Shown here: positions 1 to 6,117 of the stretch, in pieces
How positions within the stretch are numbered: the first letter of the stretch is position 1
How the letters are laid out: every line of letters begins with the position of its first letter
Origin: an uncultured Collinsella sp.
GTDB taxonomy: Bacteria; Actinomycetota; Coriobacteriia; Coriobacteriales; Coriobacteriaceae
DNA length: 11,354 nt
Assembly (NCBI GenBank): GCA_958348565.1
Contig: CATVZP010000065.1
Coordinates: 1-11,354 of the forward strand
Direction: 5' to 3'
Translations under genes and position numbers: made by a program
Notes under the pieces: generated by a model
Database searches by the model: none
Told to the model about the DNA's origin: nothing
Seen by the model: the letters and a program-made list of their open reading frames with translations, nothing else

Positions 1-233
1 CCGATGAGACAATCACCGTCAAGCCCTTCGAGGTCTTCCAGAAGGAGCTTGTGCTCACCTCGTCCTACATCAACCCTTATACGCAGCGTCGCGCGCTCGA
101 GCTCATCGACTCTGGCAGGCTCGACGTATCCTCGATGGTCGCAAAGGTAGCTTCCCTCGATGAACTCGGCGCCATCCTGTCAGACCCGGCCCTGCGTGCC
201 ATGGGCAAATATATAATCGACCCCAGCAAGTAA
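1..233 (+). CDS. C-terminal end of a zinc-type medium-chain alcohol/polyol dehydrogenase (partial)
   Basis: Only the last 76 or so codons are present. The reading frame is open from the window edge (first full codon at position 3) to a TAA stop at 231-233. The visible residues include KPFEVFQKELVLTSSYINP, a later LELIDSGRLDV and the ending GKYIIDPSK. This matches the C-terminal part of zinc-dependent medium-chain dehydrogenases of the sorbitol/threonine dehydrogenase type, where the substrate-domain tail carries 'F..K.L.l.gS...P' and then 'A..li.sGkl....i'. The catalytic zinc and NAD-binding parts lie outside the window, so substrate and cofactor cannot be read. A GntR regulator follows 65 bp downstream in the same direction, so the two may be co-transcribed. 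The family call is fairly secure; the substrate is unknown. Confidence 0.7.
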   Translation, partial: DETITVKPFEVFQKELVLTSSYINPYTQRRALELIDSGRLDVSSMVAKVASLDELGAILSDPALRAMGKYIIDPSK

Positions 234-287
234 ATCGATTGACACCTGCGCGGGCGGCCCTCATCCGTCGTTCACGCGCCCAGCTCT

Positions 288-292
288 AGGAG
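288..292 (+). promoter_or_regulatory. Ribosome binding site of the GntR gene
   Basis: AGGAG sits 6 nt before the ATG at 299 and fixes the start of the regulator. Confidence 0.6.
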
Positions 293-298
293 ACCGTC

Positions 299-1054
299 AT
301 GGCGCGAGCCATCTTCCAAACTATTTATGACAACGTGAAGCAGTCGATTGACGACGGCACATACGCCTATCAGAGTTATCTGCCTTCGGAGACTGAGCTC
401 ACACAGCTGTTTGACTGTTCGCGCATGACGGTCCGTCGCGCCATCTCGATGCTTGCGGCAGATGGTTACGTGCTCCCCCAGCAAGGCAAAGGCATGCGCG
501 TCATTCGCAACATCAGTGACGAGAAGAGTCGTGGTGGCGGCGGACTCGAGACCTTTAAGGAAATCGCGACCAGCCGAGGCTTTGAGCTCAAGACTGTCAC
601 CACCGTCTTTGAGCTCCTCGTCTGTAGCAAGGCACTCTCCGGGATTACCGGGTTTCCCGAAGGCTGTGAGCTCACACGCGCCAAACGCATTCGTTATGCA
701 GACGGACATGCCGTGTGCTCCGACGACTCCTATTACCTAAGCTCACAGGTACCGGGACTGACACCCGAGATTGTCAACGATTCGATTTATCGTTACCTCG
801 AAGAAGACCTTGGCATTAAGATTGCCACGGGCAAACGCGATGTAACGATTGAGCACCCCACGCCCGAAGATGCGCGCGTGCTCGATCTCGACGACTTTAA
901 CGCACTCGCCGTTATACGCGGGCAGACCTACAACGCCGACGGCATCCTTATGGAATACACCGAGACCAAACAGGTCCCCGGGTTCTTTTTGCTCCATGAA
1001 ACCGTGACGCGCAACGGTACCGGTCGAACCGGCCACCAAAGTAGCATGAACTAA
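299..1054 (+). CDS. GntR-family (HutC/UTRA subfamily) transcriptional regulator
   Basis: This 251-residue protein has the two-domain layout of a HutC-type GntR repressor. Residues about 5-70 form the winged helix-turn-helix, with the typical 'LPSETEL...F..SRMTVRRAISML..DGYV....GKG' pattern (residues 28-65). Residues about 90-235 fit a UTRA effector-binding domain, with YADGHAV near 133-139 and YTETKQVPGFF near 220-230. Members bind operator DNA and are released by a small metabolite, often a sugar phosphate or carboxylate. The effector cannot be read here, although the N-terminal half and the linker resemble trehalose-repressor-like members. The ATG at 299 is preceded by AGGAG at 288-292 with good spacing. 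It lies 65 bp after a polyol/alcohol dehydrogenase gene, its most likely target or operon partner. A strong inverted repeat followed by six Ts ends the unit. Confidence 0.88.
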   Translation: MARAIFQTIYDNVKQSIDDGTYAYQSYLPSETELTQLFDCSRMTVRRAISMLAADGYVLPQQGKGMRVIRNISDEKSRGGGGLETFKEIATSRGFELKTVTTVFELLVCSKALSGITGFPEGCELTRAKRIRYADGHAVCSDDSYYLSSQVPGLTPEIVNDSIYRYLEEDLGIKIATGKRDVTIEHPTPEDARVLDLDDFNALAVIRGQTYNADGILMEYTETKQVPGFFLLHETVTRNGTGRTGHQSSMN

Positions 1055-1065
1055 CCATTTATTAG

Positions 1066-1134
1066 TTGCGGTGGAATAGTTCCTAGAATGGCCAGCTTAA
1101 AGGCAAAACGGGAACTATTCCACCGCAATTTTTT
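1066..1134 (+). terminator. Long perfect inverted repeat with T tract, probable terminator of the GntR gene
   Basis: Arms 1066-1083 and 1111-1128 are perfectly complementary over 18 bp (TTGCGGTGGAATAGTTCC and its reverse complement). A 27-nt spacer separates them, and six Ts follow at 1129-1134. The T tract supports termination of plus-strand transcription 11 bp after the GntR stop codon. The long spacer and very long perfect stem are unusual for a plain terminator, so it may also be a repeated palindromic element doing double duty. Confidence 0.65.
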
Positions 1135-1165
1135 GGCCGGCGGGGCAGTACCTGTCCTACCGGCC
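1135..1165. repeat. GC-rich hairpin between convergent genes
   Basis: GGCCGG at 1135-1140 pairs with CCGGCC at 1160-1165. After one mismatch the stem continues (GGGGCAG with CTGTCCT, two wobble pairs) to a loop of about 3 nt. It lies 19 bp from the stop of the minus-strand ferredoxin gene. No T tract follows on the minus strand, so it is not a classical terminator for that gene. Its inner sequence, read on the minus strand as GGACAGGTAC, resembles the loops of two other hairpins in the window. Confidence 0.5.
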
Positions 1166-1184
1166 ATCATTTACGCTCGTTTAG

Positions 1185-2438
1185 CTAGTCCGCGAGCTTT
1201 TCCACTTGGTCGAGCATCTTGTTGAGCTTTTCCTTTGCCTCGGCCTTGACCTTCTCGGCCTCCTCGTGGGCCTTGGCCTTCTGAGCGGCCTTTTCCTCGG
1301 CCTCGGGGTCGACAACGACCAGATTGGACGCATCGTGCTCGACCAGCTTGAGCGCATGCTCGGGGCACACCTTGACGCAGGCTCCGCAACCTAGGCAATA
1401 CGTGGACTCCAGTGCAAAGCGACCGCTTCCCACCAAATCGCAGGCGAACGTGGGGCATACATTGACGCACTCGCCGCACGACGTGCACTTGTCAAAATCG
1501 CACTCCGGCGTGCTCACCTGCATGTTCTGGGCAAGCTCGGGGTGGTTTTGCAGCGTCGAGAGCACCAGCTGCCGCCCGTGCGTGAGCGAACGGCGACGCT
1601 TGGTCGTCGTGGTGCCGCACATGGTGTTGAGCGTGCGCTCCAGCTGGGTAATCTGATGGCGATGGGCCTTGAGCTTTTGCGTCACCGAGGCCAGCGCCGC
1701 CGTCGCCGGATTGAGCTTGGTCACCGTCAGGCCCGTGGTGCGGGCGATCTTTTCCATGTACTCCTTGCGCTCGTACTCGCGGCGCTTATGGCATTTGAGG
1801 CTCTTGGAGTCGACCTCCAAGCCCATACCCGTGCCGGACCACTCCTCGGCCTTCGCAATCGCCTCGCCCAGAATGTCCTCACCGCCGGTGTTGCGGCATT
1901 TATCGCACACGCCCAACGGCAGGTACACACTCACGTTGGGATAGTCCGCCAGTACCGAGAACCAGGTCTCGGCCGTAATATCGCCCACGCAGGCGACGAC
2001 GACCTCGTTTTCGCGCGGCATGCGCTTGAGGGCGCGCGTGCAGGTGACGTAGGCGGTCTCGTGGCTCGTAGCAGCAGAGACGATATCGTCATACAGGTTT
2101 TTGGGCGCCAAGCGCGGCGAGATGATCGCCTCGGTCGGACAGGCAGCGGCGCACAGGCCGCACTTGCGACAGGAGTCGAGGATCTCAATGGCATCTTCCT
2201 CGACCTCGATAGCGTTGACCGGACACACGTCCATGCACGCGGTGCAGCCGCTCTTTTCGTTTTTGCAGGTCAGGCACGGAATGGTGTTGCCGCGCGGGCG
2301 CTCCTTGTAGTCGGCAGGGTTCCACTGCGGCGCCGACGGATCGAGTGCATCGGTCACGCCGCCAAGCGGGTTTTTAAGAAAGTCGAAACCCTTGCTGATC
2401 TCGATAATGTCATCAAACAGATCGTGTTCCTGCGCCAT
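1185..2438 (-). CDS. Uncharacterised protein with four 4Fe-4S cluster motifs
   Basis: A 417-residue cytoplasmic iron-sulfur protein, with no signal peptide or membrane segment seen. The N-terminal ferredoxin pair has CxxC at 55/58 and C65-C68-C72P, then CxxCxxCxxxCP at 90-100. The C-terminal pair has CxxCxxCxxxCP at 318-328 and 348-358. The region between (about 130-220) carries further cysteines: C133, C150, a CDKC pair at 178/181 and C216. That region fits no family I can name. The last 40 residues are a charged, Ala/Lys/Glu-rich helix that could form a coiled coil. Two bacterial-ferredoxin modules suggest electron transfer between redox partners. Partner and reaction are unknown, and no catalytic subunit lies beside it. 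I chose the ATG at 2438 because AGGGAGGGG stands 6 nt upstream; an in-frame ATG 30 nt earlier lacks such a site. Confidence 0.75.
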   Translation of the reverse strand: MAQEHDLFDDIIEISKGFDFLKNPLGGVTDALDPSAPQWNPADYKERPRGNTIPCLTCKNEKSGCTACMDVCPVNAIEVEEDAIEILDSCRKCGLCAAACPTEAIISPRLAPKNLYDDIVSAATSHETAYVTCTRALKRMPRENEVVVACVGDITAETWFSVLADYPNVSVYLPLGVCDKCRNTGGEDILGEAIAKAEEWSGTGMGLEVDSKSLKCHKRREYERKEYMEKIARTTGLTVTKLNPATAALASVTQKLKAHRHQITQLERTLNTMCGTTTTKRRRSLTHGRQLVLSTLQNHPELAQNMQVSTPECDFDKCTSCGECVNVCPTFACDLVGSGRFALESTYCLGCGACVKVCPEHALKLVEHDASNLVVVDPEAEEKAAQKAKAHEEAEKVKAEAKEKLNKMLDQVEKLAD

Positions 2439-2444
2439 GCGCGG

Positions 2445-2453
2445 CCCCTCCCT
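2445..2453 (-). promoter_or_regulatory. Ribosome binding site fixing the start of the 4Fe-4S protein
   Basis: Read on the minus strand this is AGGGAGGGG, 6 nt before the ATG at 2438. It favours this start over the longer frame beginning at 2468. Confidence 0.6.
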
Positions 2454-2589
2454 GAGCAGTGCAAACAAGCAAGAGATAATGATACGCTATCGGCCCACGC
2501 CTCGGGCAAATTACACGCGGAGCATCTTTGCAGCAAATAGCCCATGGCCTATCGCCGTCTCGATTGCACAAGGTCAATCAAGCGCCAAA

Positions 2590-3096
2590 CTATGCCTCGC
2601 ACATGAGCTGCACGAGTTTTTGTTTGGTCACCTTGGCCTGTTCGTTAGCCATATTGCGCTCGTTTCTAAAGACCGCATTTGCAACACCCTGCAGATCGCC
2701 ATCGGAAATCACGCTGCACGGACCGTCCATCGACGCCGCCGTGGGGCATACGCACAACGGCAACTCGGCATAAAACGCAACGGCCTTGGCGATATCGAGC
2801 ATCTTGCCGCCGCCAATGCCCACCACCATGTCGCAATACTCGGCCCGGGCTTCCTTGGCCATTTCGACAACGGCATCTTCCGTACACGGACCGTTGTAAA
2901 TCTTAAAGAACGGCTCGCTTAGATCTTCATCCAGAAATCCATCGACGATCTGCCTGCACAGCCGATCCTCGGTGCCCTGGTCAAACAAGACATAGGCAGC
3001 GCAGCCCAACCATGACAAATACTTGCCTTGACGCGACAGTTCGCCCGGCCCCTGAACATACCGGCCGGGACCGCCGTAAACCACAGGAAGCGCCAT
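2590..3096 (-). pseudogene. Half-length glycerol dehydrogenase paralogue (GldA N-terminal domain only)
   Basis: The 168-residue product aligns with the first 128 or so residues of the complete GldA encoded just upstream. The shared features are the start (YVQGPGEL versus YIQGPDEL), the nucleotide-binding GIGGGKMLDIAKAVAFY, and CPTAASMDGPCSVIS versus CPTIASTDAPCSALS. After that point the similarity stops. The protein ends with about 37 residues (DGDLQGVANAVFRN...) lacking the metal-binding aspartate and both histidines of the C-terminal domain. It therefore should not work as a glycerol dehydrogenase. The short GVANAVF stretch loosely resembles MVANAIL near the C-terminus of the full protein, which could mean an internal deletion, but this is weak. 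The reading frame and N-terminus are clean, so an expressed NAD-binding-domain protein cannot be excluded. It lies downstream of the gldA terminator in the same direction. Confidence 0.65.
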
Positions 3097-3126
3097 ACGA
3101 GAATCCGCCCTTCATCAAACAACGAT

Positions 3127-3157
3127 TGGTGCAAAGTAACCTGACCCCTTTGCACCA
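3127..3157. repeat. REP-like hairpin
   Basis: TGGTGCAAAG (3127-3136) and CTTTGCACCA (3148-3157) are perfectly complementary over 10 bp around an 11-nt loop. On the minus strand the core reads CAAAGGGGTCAGGTTACTTTG. That is close to the hairpin after murT-gatD (CAAAGGGGACAGGCACCTTTG). It lies between the gldA terminator and the truncated gldA copy. Confidence 0.6.
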
Positions 3158-3160
3158 TAG

Positions 3161-3197
3161 CAAAAAGGGGCAAAGCCATCTGTTGGCTTTGCCCCTT
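3161..3197 (-). terminator. Rho-independent terminator of gldA
   Basis: AAGGGGCAAAGCCA (3165-3178) pairs perfectly over 14 bp with 3184-3197 around a 5-nt loop. On the minus strand the hairpin is followed by a run of Ts (complement of 3162-3166). It lies 12 bp after the gldA stop codon. Confidence 0.9.
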
Positions 3198-3209
3198 CCT
3201 TAGCTTGAT

Positions 3210-4310
3210 TTACTCATCCATGAGATAGTAGTGACCCAGTGCGTCGGCACCCAGAATGGCGTTTGCAACCATCTCGGGCGTCACCTCAAACGGCATGTTG
3301 CACATGGTGTCATCGGGTGCGCAGGCGGCCTCGGCAACAATCATGGCCTGCTCGCGCGTAAGCTCGGCAACGCCAAGTTCCTTCATCGTGACCGGCAGGC
3401 CCAGCTCAATGCAGAAGCCCAAGACTTCCTCGAGTTTCTCAGTCGGAGCATCCTCGAGTACCAGCTGGACGATAGTGCCAAAGGCGACCTTCTCGCCGTG
3501 ATACATGCCGTGGCACTCGGGCAGCATCGTCAGGCCATTGTGGATGGCATGAGCAGCAGCGAGGCCCGAGCTCTCAAAGCCAATGCCCGAAAGCAGCGTG
3601 TTGGCCTCAATGATGTGCTCGACGGCAGGCGTGAGCGCACCCTTCTCCAGCGCGACCTTGGCCTTCACGCCATCGGCCATAAGCGTCTCGTAGCAGAGCT
3701 TGGCAAGTGCCAGACCAGCCATACCGCCCTTGCCGCCGGCGCAAGTGCCACCGTCGGCATCATGCGTCGCCTGGGCCTCAAAGTAGGTTGCGAGCGCATC
3801 GCCCATACCGGAAACCGTCAGGCGCACCGGGCTCGCCGCGATAACCGTCGTATCCATCAGGACAATGTTGGGGTTTGCCTTAAGGAACAGGTACTTATCG
3901 AACTGGCCGTCATCGGTATAGAGCACCGAAAGCGCCGAACACGGGGCGTCGGTCGAAGCAATGGTGGGACAAATGATAACCGGGGACTCCAGGTAATAGG
4001 CGACGGCCTTCGCGGTGTCGAGGATCTTGCCGCCACCGACGCCGACGATGATGTCGCAACCGTTGTCGCGAGCGAGCGCAACCAGGCGATCGACCTCGCC
4101 CTTGGAGCACTCGCCGTTAAAGTCCTCAAACAGCAGCTCGGCCTTAGCCTCGGCAAAGCCGCCCTCGATCTTGGCACCGACGCGCTTCTTGCCCGAAGGC
4201 GTCACGATGACGAGGGCCTTAGCGCCAAGCGGCTCGACATAGGAGCCGAGCTTGGCGAGCTCGTCCGGACCCTGGATGTACTTGCTGGGGCTATTGAAAA
4301 TTGCAGCCAT
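3210..4310 (-). CDS. gldA: Glycerol dehydrogenase (NAD-dependent, GldA family)
   Basis: This 366-residue protein has the usual GldA length. GldA oxidises glycerol to dihydroxyacetone with NAD+ in the cytoplasm and can run in reverse or act on other small diols. The N-terminal half binds NAD: GVGGGKILDTAKAVAYY (90-106) and CPTIASTDAPCSALS (114-128). The C-terminal domain carries the metal ligands at D171 (SGMGDALATYFEA), H254 (AAAHAIHNGL) and H271 (HGEKVAFG). Their spacing matches the zinc site known from Bacillus glycerol dehydrogenase. The start is supported by similarity at the N-terminus, although the ribosome site is weak (GGGA about 8 nt upstream). The terminator of the upstream alcohol dehydrogenase ends only 16 bp before its ATG. 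It either depends on read-through or has a promoter overlapping that region. A truncated second copy lies downstream. Confidence 0.93.
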   Translation of the reverse strand: MAAIFNSPSKYIQGPDELAKLGSYVEPLGAKALVIVTPSGKKRVGAKIEGGFAEAKAELLFEDFNGECSKGEVDRLVALARDNGCDIIVGVGGGKILDTAKAVAYYLESPVIICPTIASTDAPCSALSVLYTDDGQFDKYLFLKANPNIVLMDTTVIAASPVRLTVSGMGDALATYFEAQATHDADGGTCAGGKGGMAGLALAKLCYETLMADGVKAKVALEKGALTPAVEHIIEANTLLSGIGFESSGLAAAHAIHNGLTMLPECHGMYHGEKVAFGTIVQLVLEDAPTEKLEEVLGFCIELGLPVTMKELGVAELTREQAMIVAEAACAPDDTMCNMPFEVTPEMVANAILGADALGHYYLMDE

Positions 4311-4326
4311 AACTATCCCATTCTCT

Positions 4327-4372
4327 AAAAGAAAAAAGAAAGGGGCTCCGTACAGATACGTGCGGAGCCCCT
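4327..4372 (-). terminator. Terminator after the iron alcohol dehydrogenase, immediately before gldA
   Basis: AGGGGCTCCG (4341-4350) pairs perfectly with 4363-4372 around a 12-nt loop. On the minus strand it is followed by a T-rich run (complement of 4327-4340). It ends transcription of the alcohol dehydrogenase 22 bp after its stop. Its T tract lies only 16 bp before the gldA start, so it may act as a partial terminator or attenuator inside the unit. Confidence 0.88.
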
Positions 4373-4393
4373 CGTTACGATAACAAGAGTCGA

Positions 4394-5617
4394 TTAGAAA
4401 TCGATGTCGGTGTCGTAGTAGCAGGCCTTGAGAATCTTCTCGAAGTCGGCAGCCTTGGTCTCACGCGGGTTCTCGGGCGTGCAGGCGTCCTGCTCGGCGT
4501 TCGCGGCGATCTCGGGCAGCTTGGCGAGGAACTCCTCCTCGGAAACCATCTGCGGGTTCTCGGCGTCGACCTTCACGCCACCATTCGCGTAATCCTTGAT
4601 GGACTGCGGAATGTTGAGCTGGTCGTTGAGGTCGCGAATCTTCTGGACGAGCGCAGCGATGAGCTCCTCGTTGGTCTCGCCGGGAAGGTGCAGGATCTCC
4701 TTGGCCACGTAAGCGTAACGCTCGGCAGCACGCGGGTCCTTGGAGTTCCACTGGATGACCTTGCCCAGGTACATAGCGTTAGCAGCACCGTGGATGATGT
4801 GGCCGTTCTCGAAGGCAGCACCGGTCTTGTGAGCCATGGAGTGAACGATGCCGAGCAGGCCCGAGGAGAAGGCGATACCGGCGATGCACTGAGCCTCGTG
4901 CATGTGCTGACGGGCTTCATGGTCGCCAGCATAGGACTTGGGCAGCCACTCGACGATCTCGCGGATGCCGTGCAGAGCGTTGGCGTCGGTGAACATAGAA
5001 GCACAAGTGGAAACGTAAGCCTCCATGCAGTGGGTCAGAGCATCCATGCCGGTGTGAGCGCACAGCTTGGCGGGCATGGTGTAGGTGAGCTCGGGGTCGA
5101 CGATGGCGACATCAGGGGTGATGTTGAAGTCGGCCAGCGGGTACTTGATGCCCTTGGCGTAGTCGGTAATGACGGAGAACGCGGTGACCTCGGTAGCGGT
5201 GCCGGAGGTAGAGGAGATGGCGCAGAAATGAGCCTTCTGACGCAGCTCGGGGAAGCTGAACGGCTGGATAATGTTATCGAAGGACTCCTCGGGATACTCG
5301 TAGAAGACCCACATGGCCTTAGCGGCATCGATGGGCGAGCCGCCGCCGATGGCGATAATCCAGTCGGGCTCGAACTCGCGCATGGCCTCGGCGCCCTTCA
5401 TGACCGTCTCGATGGACGGGTCGGACTCGACGCCCTCGAACAGCTTGACCTCGAAACCGCCTTCCTTAAGGTCGTTCTCGACGTCCTGCAGGAATCCGCC
5501 GCGGCGCATAGAGCTGCCGCCAGAAACGATGATAGCCTTCTTGCCCTTGAGGTTCTTCACCTCGTGGCGAGCGCCCTCACCAAAGTACAGATCGCGAGGA
5601 TTGGTAAAACGTCCCAT
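4394..5617 (-). CDS. Iron-containing alcohol dehydrogenase, butanol-dehydrogenase-like
   Basis: The 407-residue protein belongs to the group III iron alcohol dehydrogenases and resembles the clostridial NAD(P)H-dependent butanol/alcohol dehydrogenases. It probably reduces an aldehyde to an alcohol, or the reverse, during fermentation. Visible motifs are the opening MGRFTNPRDLYFGEG, GGGSPIDAAK (91-100) for nucleotide binding, and STSGTATEVTAFSVITD (136-152). The four metal ligands are D192, H196, H259 and H273. Their spacing (4, 63, 14) is the same as in FucO. The ATG at 5617 is chosen because AGGAGG lies 6 nt upstream and the protein then begins like its relatives. The longer frame from 5668 adds 17 basic residues with no counterpart. 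It is followed by a strong terminator and then gldA. The leader carries two inverted repeats. Substrate and NADH/NADPH preference are not readable. Confidence 0.92.
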   Translation of the reverse strand: MGRFTNPRDLYFGEGARHEVKNLKGKKAIIVSGGSSMRRGGFLQDVENDLKEGGFEVKLFEGVESDPSIETVMKGAEAMREFEPDWIIAIGGGSPIDAAKAMWVFYEYPEESFDNIIQPFSFPELRQKAHFCAISSTSGTATEVTAFSVITDYAKGIKYPLADFNITPDVAIVDPELTYTMPAKLCAHTGMDALTHCMEAYVSTCASMFTDANALHGIREIVEWLPKSYAGDHEARQHMHEAQCIAGIAFSSGLLGIVHSMAHKTGAAFENGHIIHGAANAMYLGKVIQWNSKDPRAAERYAYVAKEILHLPGETNEELIAALVQKIRDLNDQLNIPQSIKDYANGGVKVDAENPQMVSEEEFLAKLPEIAANAEQDACTPENPRETKAADFEKILKACYYDTDIDF

Positions 5618-5623
5618 ACTGTG

Positions 5624-5629
5624 CCTCCT
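5624..5629 (-). promoter_or_regulatory. Consensus ribosome binding site of the alcohol dehydrogenase
   Basis: AGGAGG on the minus strand, 6 nt before the ATG at 5617. It decides the start against the upstream in-frame ATG at 5668. Confidence 0.8.
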
Positions 5630-5657
5630 AAACAAGCCCCTCTTAGACTTGCGTATA

Positions 5658-5684
5658 TAACGGAGCACCCGATTGGCTCCGTTA
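5658..5684. repeat. Inverted repeat in the alcohol dehydrogenase leader
   Basis: TAACGGAGC (5658-5666) and GCTCCGTTA (5676-5684) are perfectly complementary over 9 bp with a 9-nt spacer. It lies 41 bp upstream of the minus-strand start codon. It could be an operator or a leader hairpin. No T tract follows on the minus strand. Confidence 0.5.
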
Positions 5685-5694
5685 GGACCGTTTT

Positions 5695-5720
5695 GCGCGT
5701 TGCCGGCGATGACAATGCGC
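5695..5720. repeat. Second inverted repeat in the alcohol dehydrogenase leader
   Basis: GCGCGTTG (5695-5702) pairs with CAATGCGC (5713-5720) with one wobble pair and a 10-nt spacer. It lies next to the repeat at 5658-5684. Confidence 0.35.
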
Positions 5721-5803
5721 GATGTCTTAACGCCTCAACGCTCAGACAAACACTATTTTACCGTTCTGGTTGGTCAGTTATTCACCTAAAGCCGATAATG
5801 ATG

Positions 5804-5811
5804 AAACGTTT
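5804..5811. promoter_or_regulatory. Possible LacI-type operator half of a pair (AAACGTTT)
   Basis: The 8-bp palindrome AAACGTTT has the central CG and flanking A/T runs typical of LacI-family operators. A longer related palindrome lies 57 bp away. No LacI-type regulator is in the window. Confidence 0.3.
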
Positions 5812-5859
5812 TTTCTATCCCTGAAGACCCTTGTGGGGCATTCATACTCCCAAGCTGGG

Positions 5860-5869
5860 AAAACGTTTT
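5860..5869. promoter_or_regulatory. Possible LacI-type operator (AAAACGTTTT)
   Basis: A perfect 10-bp palindrome with the same core as the site centred at 5807. The two centres lie 57 bp apart in the divergent intergenic region. Confidence 0.3.
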
Positions 5870-6107
5870 ATCAGGGTTGACTACATATCCCGGACAGGGC
5901 TGTGCCCCTCCAAAATGTGCCCCGTTCGCCGCCAAAAATCGACCGTTTACGGCACTGTGATACCACCCGCGCAACCGAGGTGCCGACATTTGTGTGACAT
6001 CCGTCTTCGTGGTGCAAAGGTGCAAGTCCAAGTGCGGCACCCCCGGTGTGCCACATGCGGGTAAACTAGAACCTTATATAAAGATATTTGAACCCTAACC
6101 GCAGCAA

Positions 6108-6113
6108 AGGAGG
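6108..6113 (+). promoter_or_regulatory. Consensus ribosome binding site of the first TPR-like gene
   Basis: AGGAGG with 4 nt before the ATG at 6118, within AAAGGAGG. It favours the ATG at 6118 over the in-frame ATG at 6088. Confidence 0.7.
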
Positions 6114-6117
6114 CCCC

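Larger units (their letters stand above)
5618..6117. other. 500-bp divergent intergenic region
   Basis: This region separates the minus-strand alcohol dehydrogenase from the plus-strand TPR/murT-gatD operon. No convincing gene was seen; the short frames here have no recognisable product. It holds two inverted repeats near the alcohol dehydrogenase and two AAACGTTT palindromes near its centre. An AT-rich box at about 6074-6089 lies just before the operon. I could not define -35/-10 pairs with confidence on either strand. Confidence 0.6.

Noticed and set aside
1542..2540. Long plus-strand frame (332 codons) opposite the 4Fe-4S gene
   Set aside because: It is antisense to a gene with clear cluster motifs, its product is Arg/Ala/His-rich low-complexity sequence without known motifs, and such open antisense frames are common in GC-rich DNA.
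3231..4328. Plus-strand frame of 365 codons opposite gldA
   Set aside because: It mirrors gldA almost end to end and has no recognisable domain; it results from codon bias of the real gene.
4688..5824. Plus-strand frame of 378 codons opposite the iron alcohol dehydrogenase
   Set aside because: Same reason: antisense shadow with repetitive Gly/Val/Asp-rich sequence and no motif.
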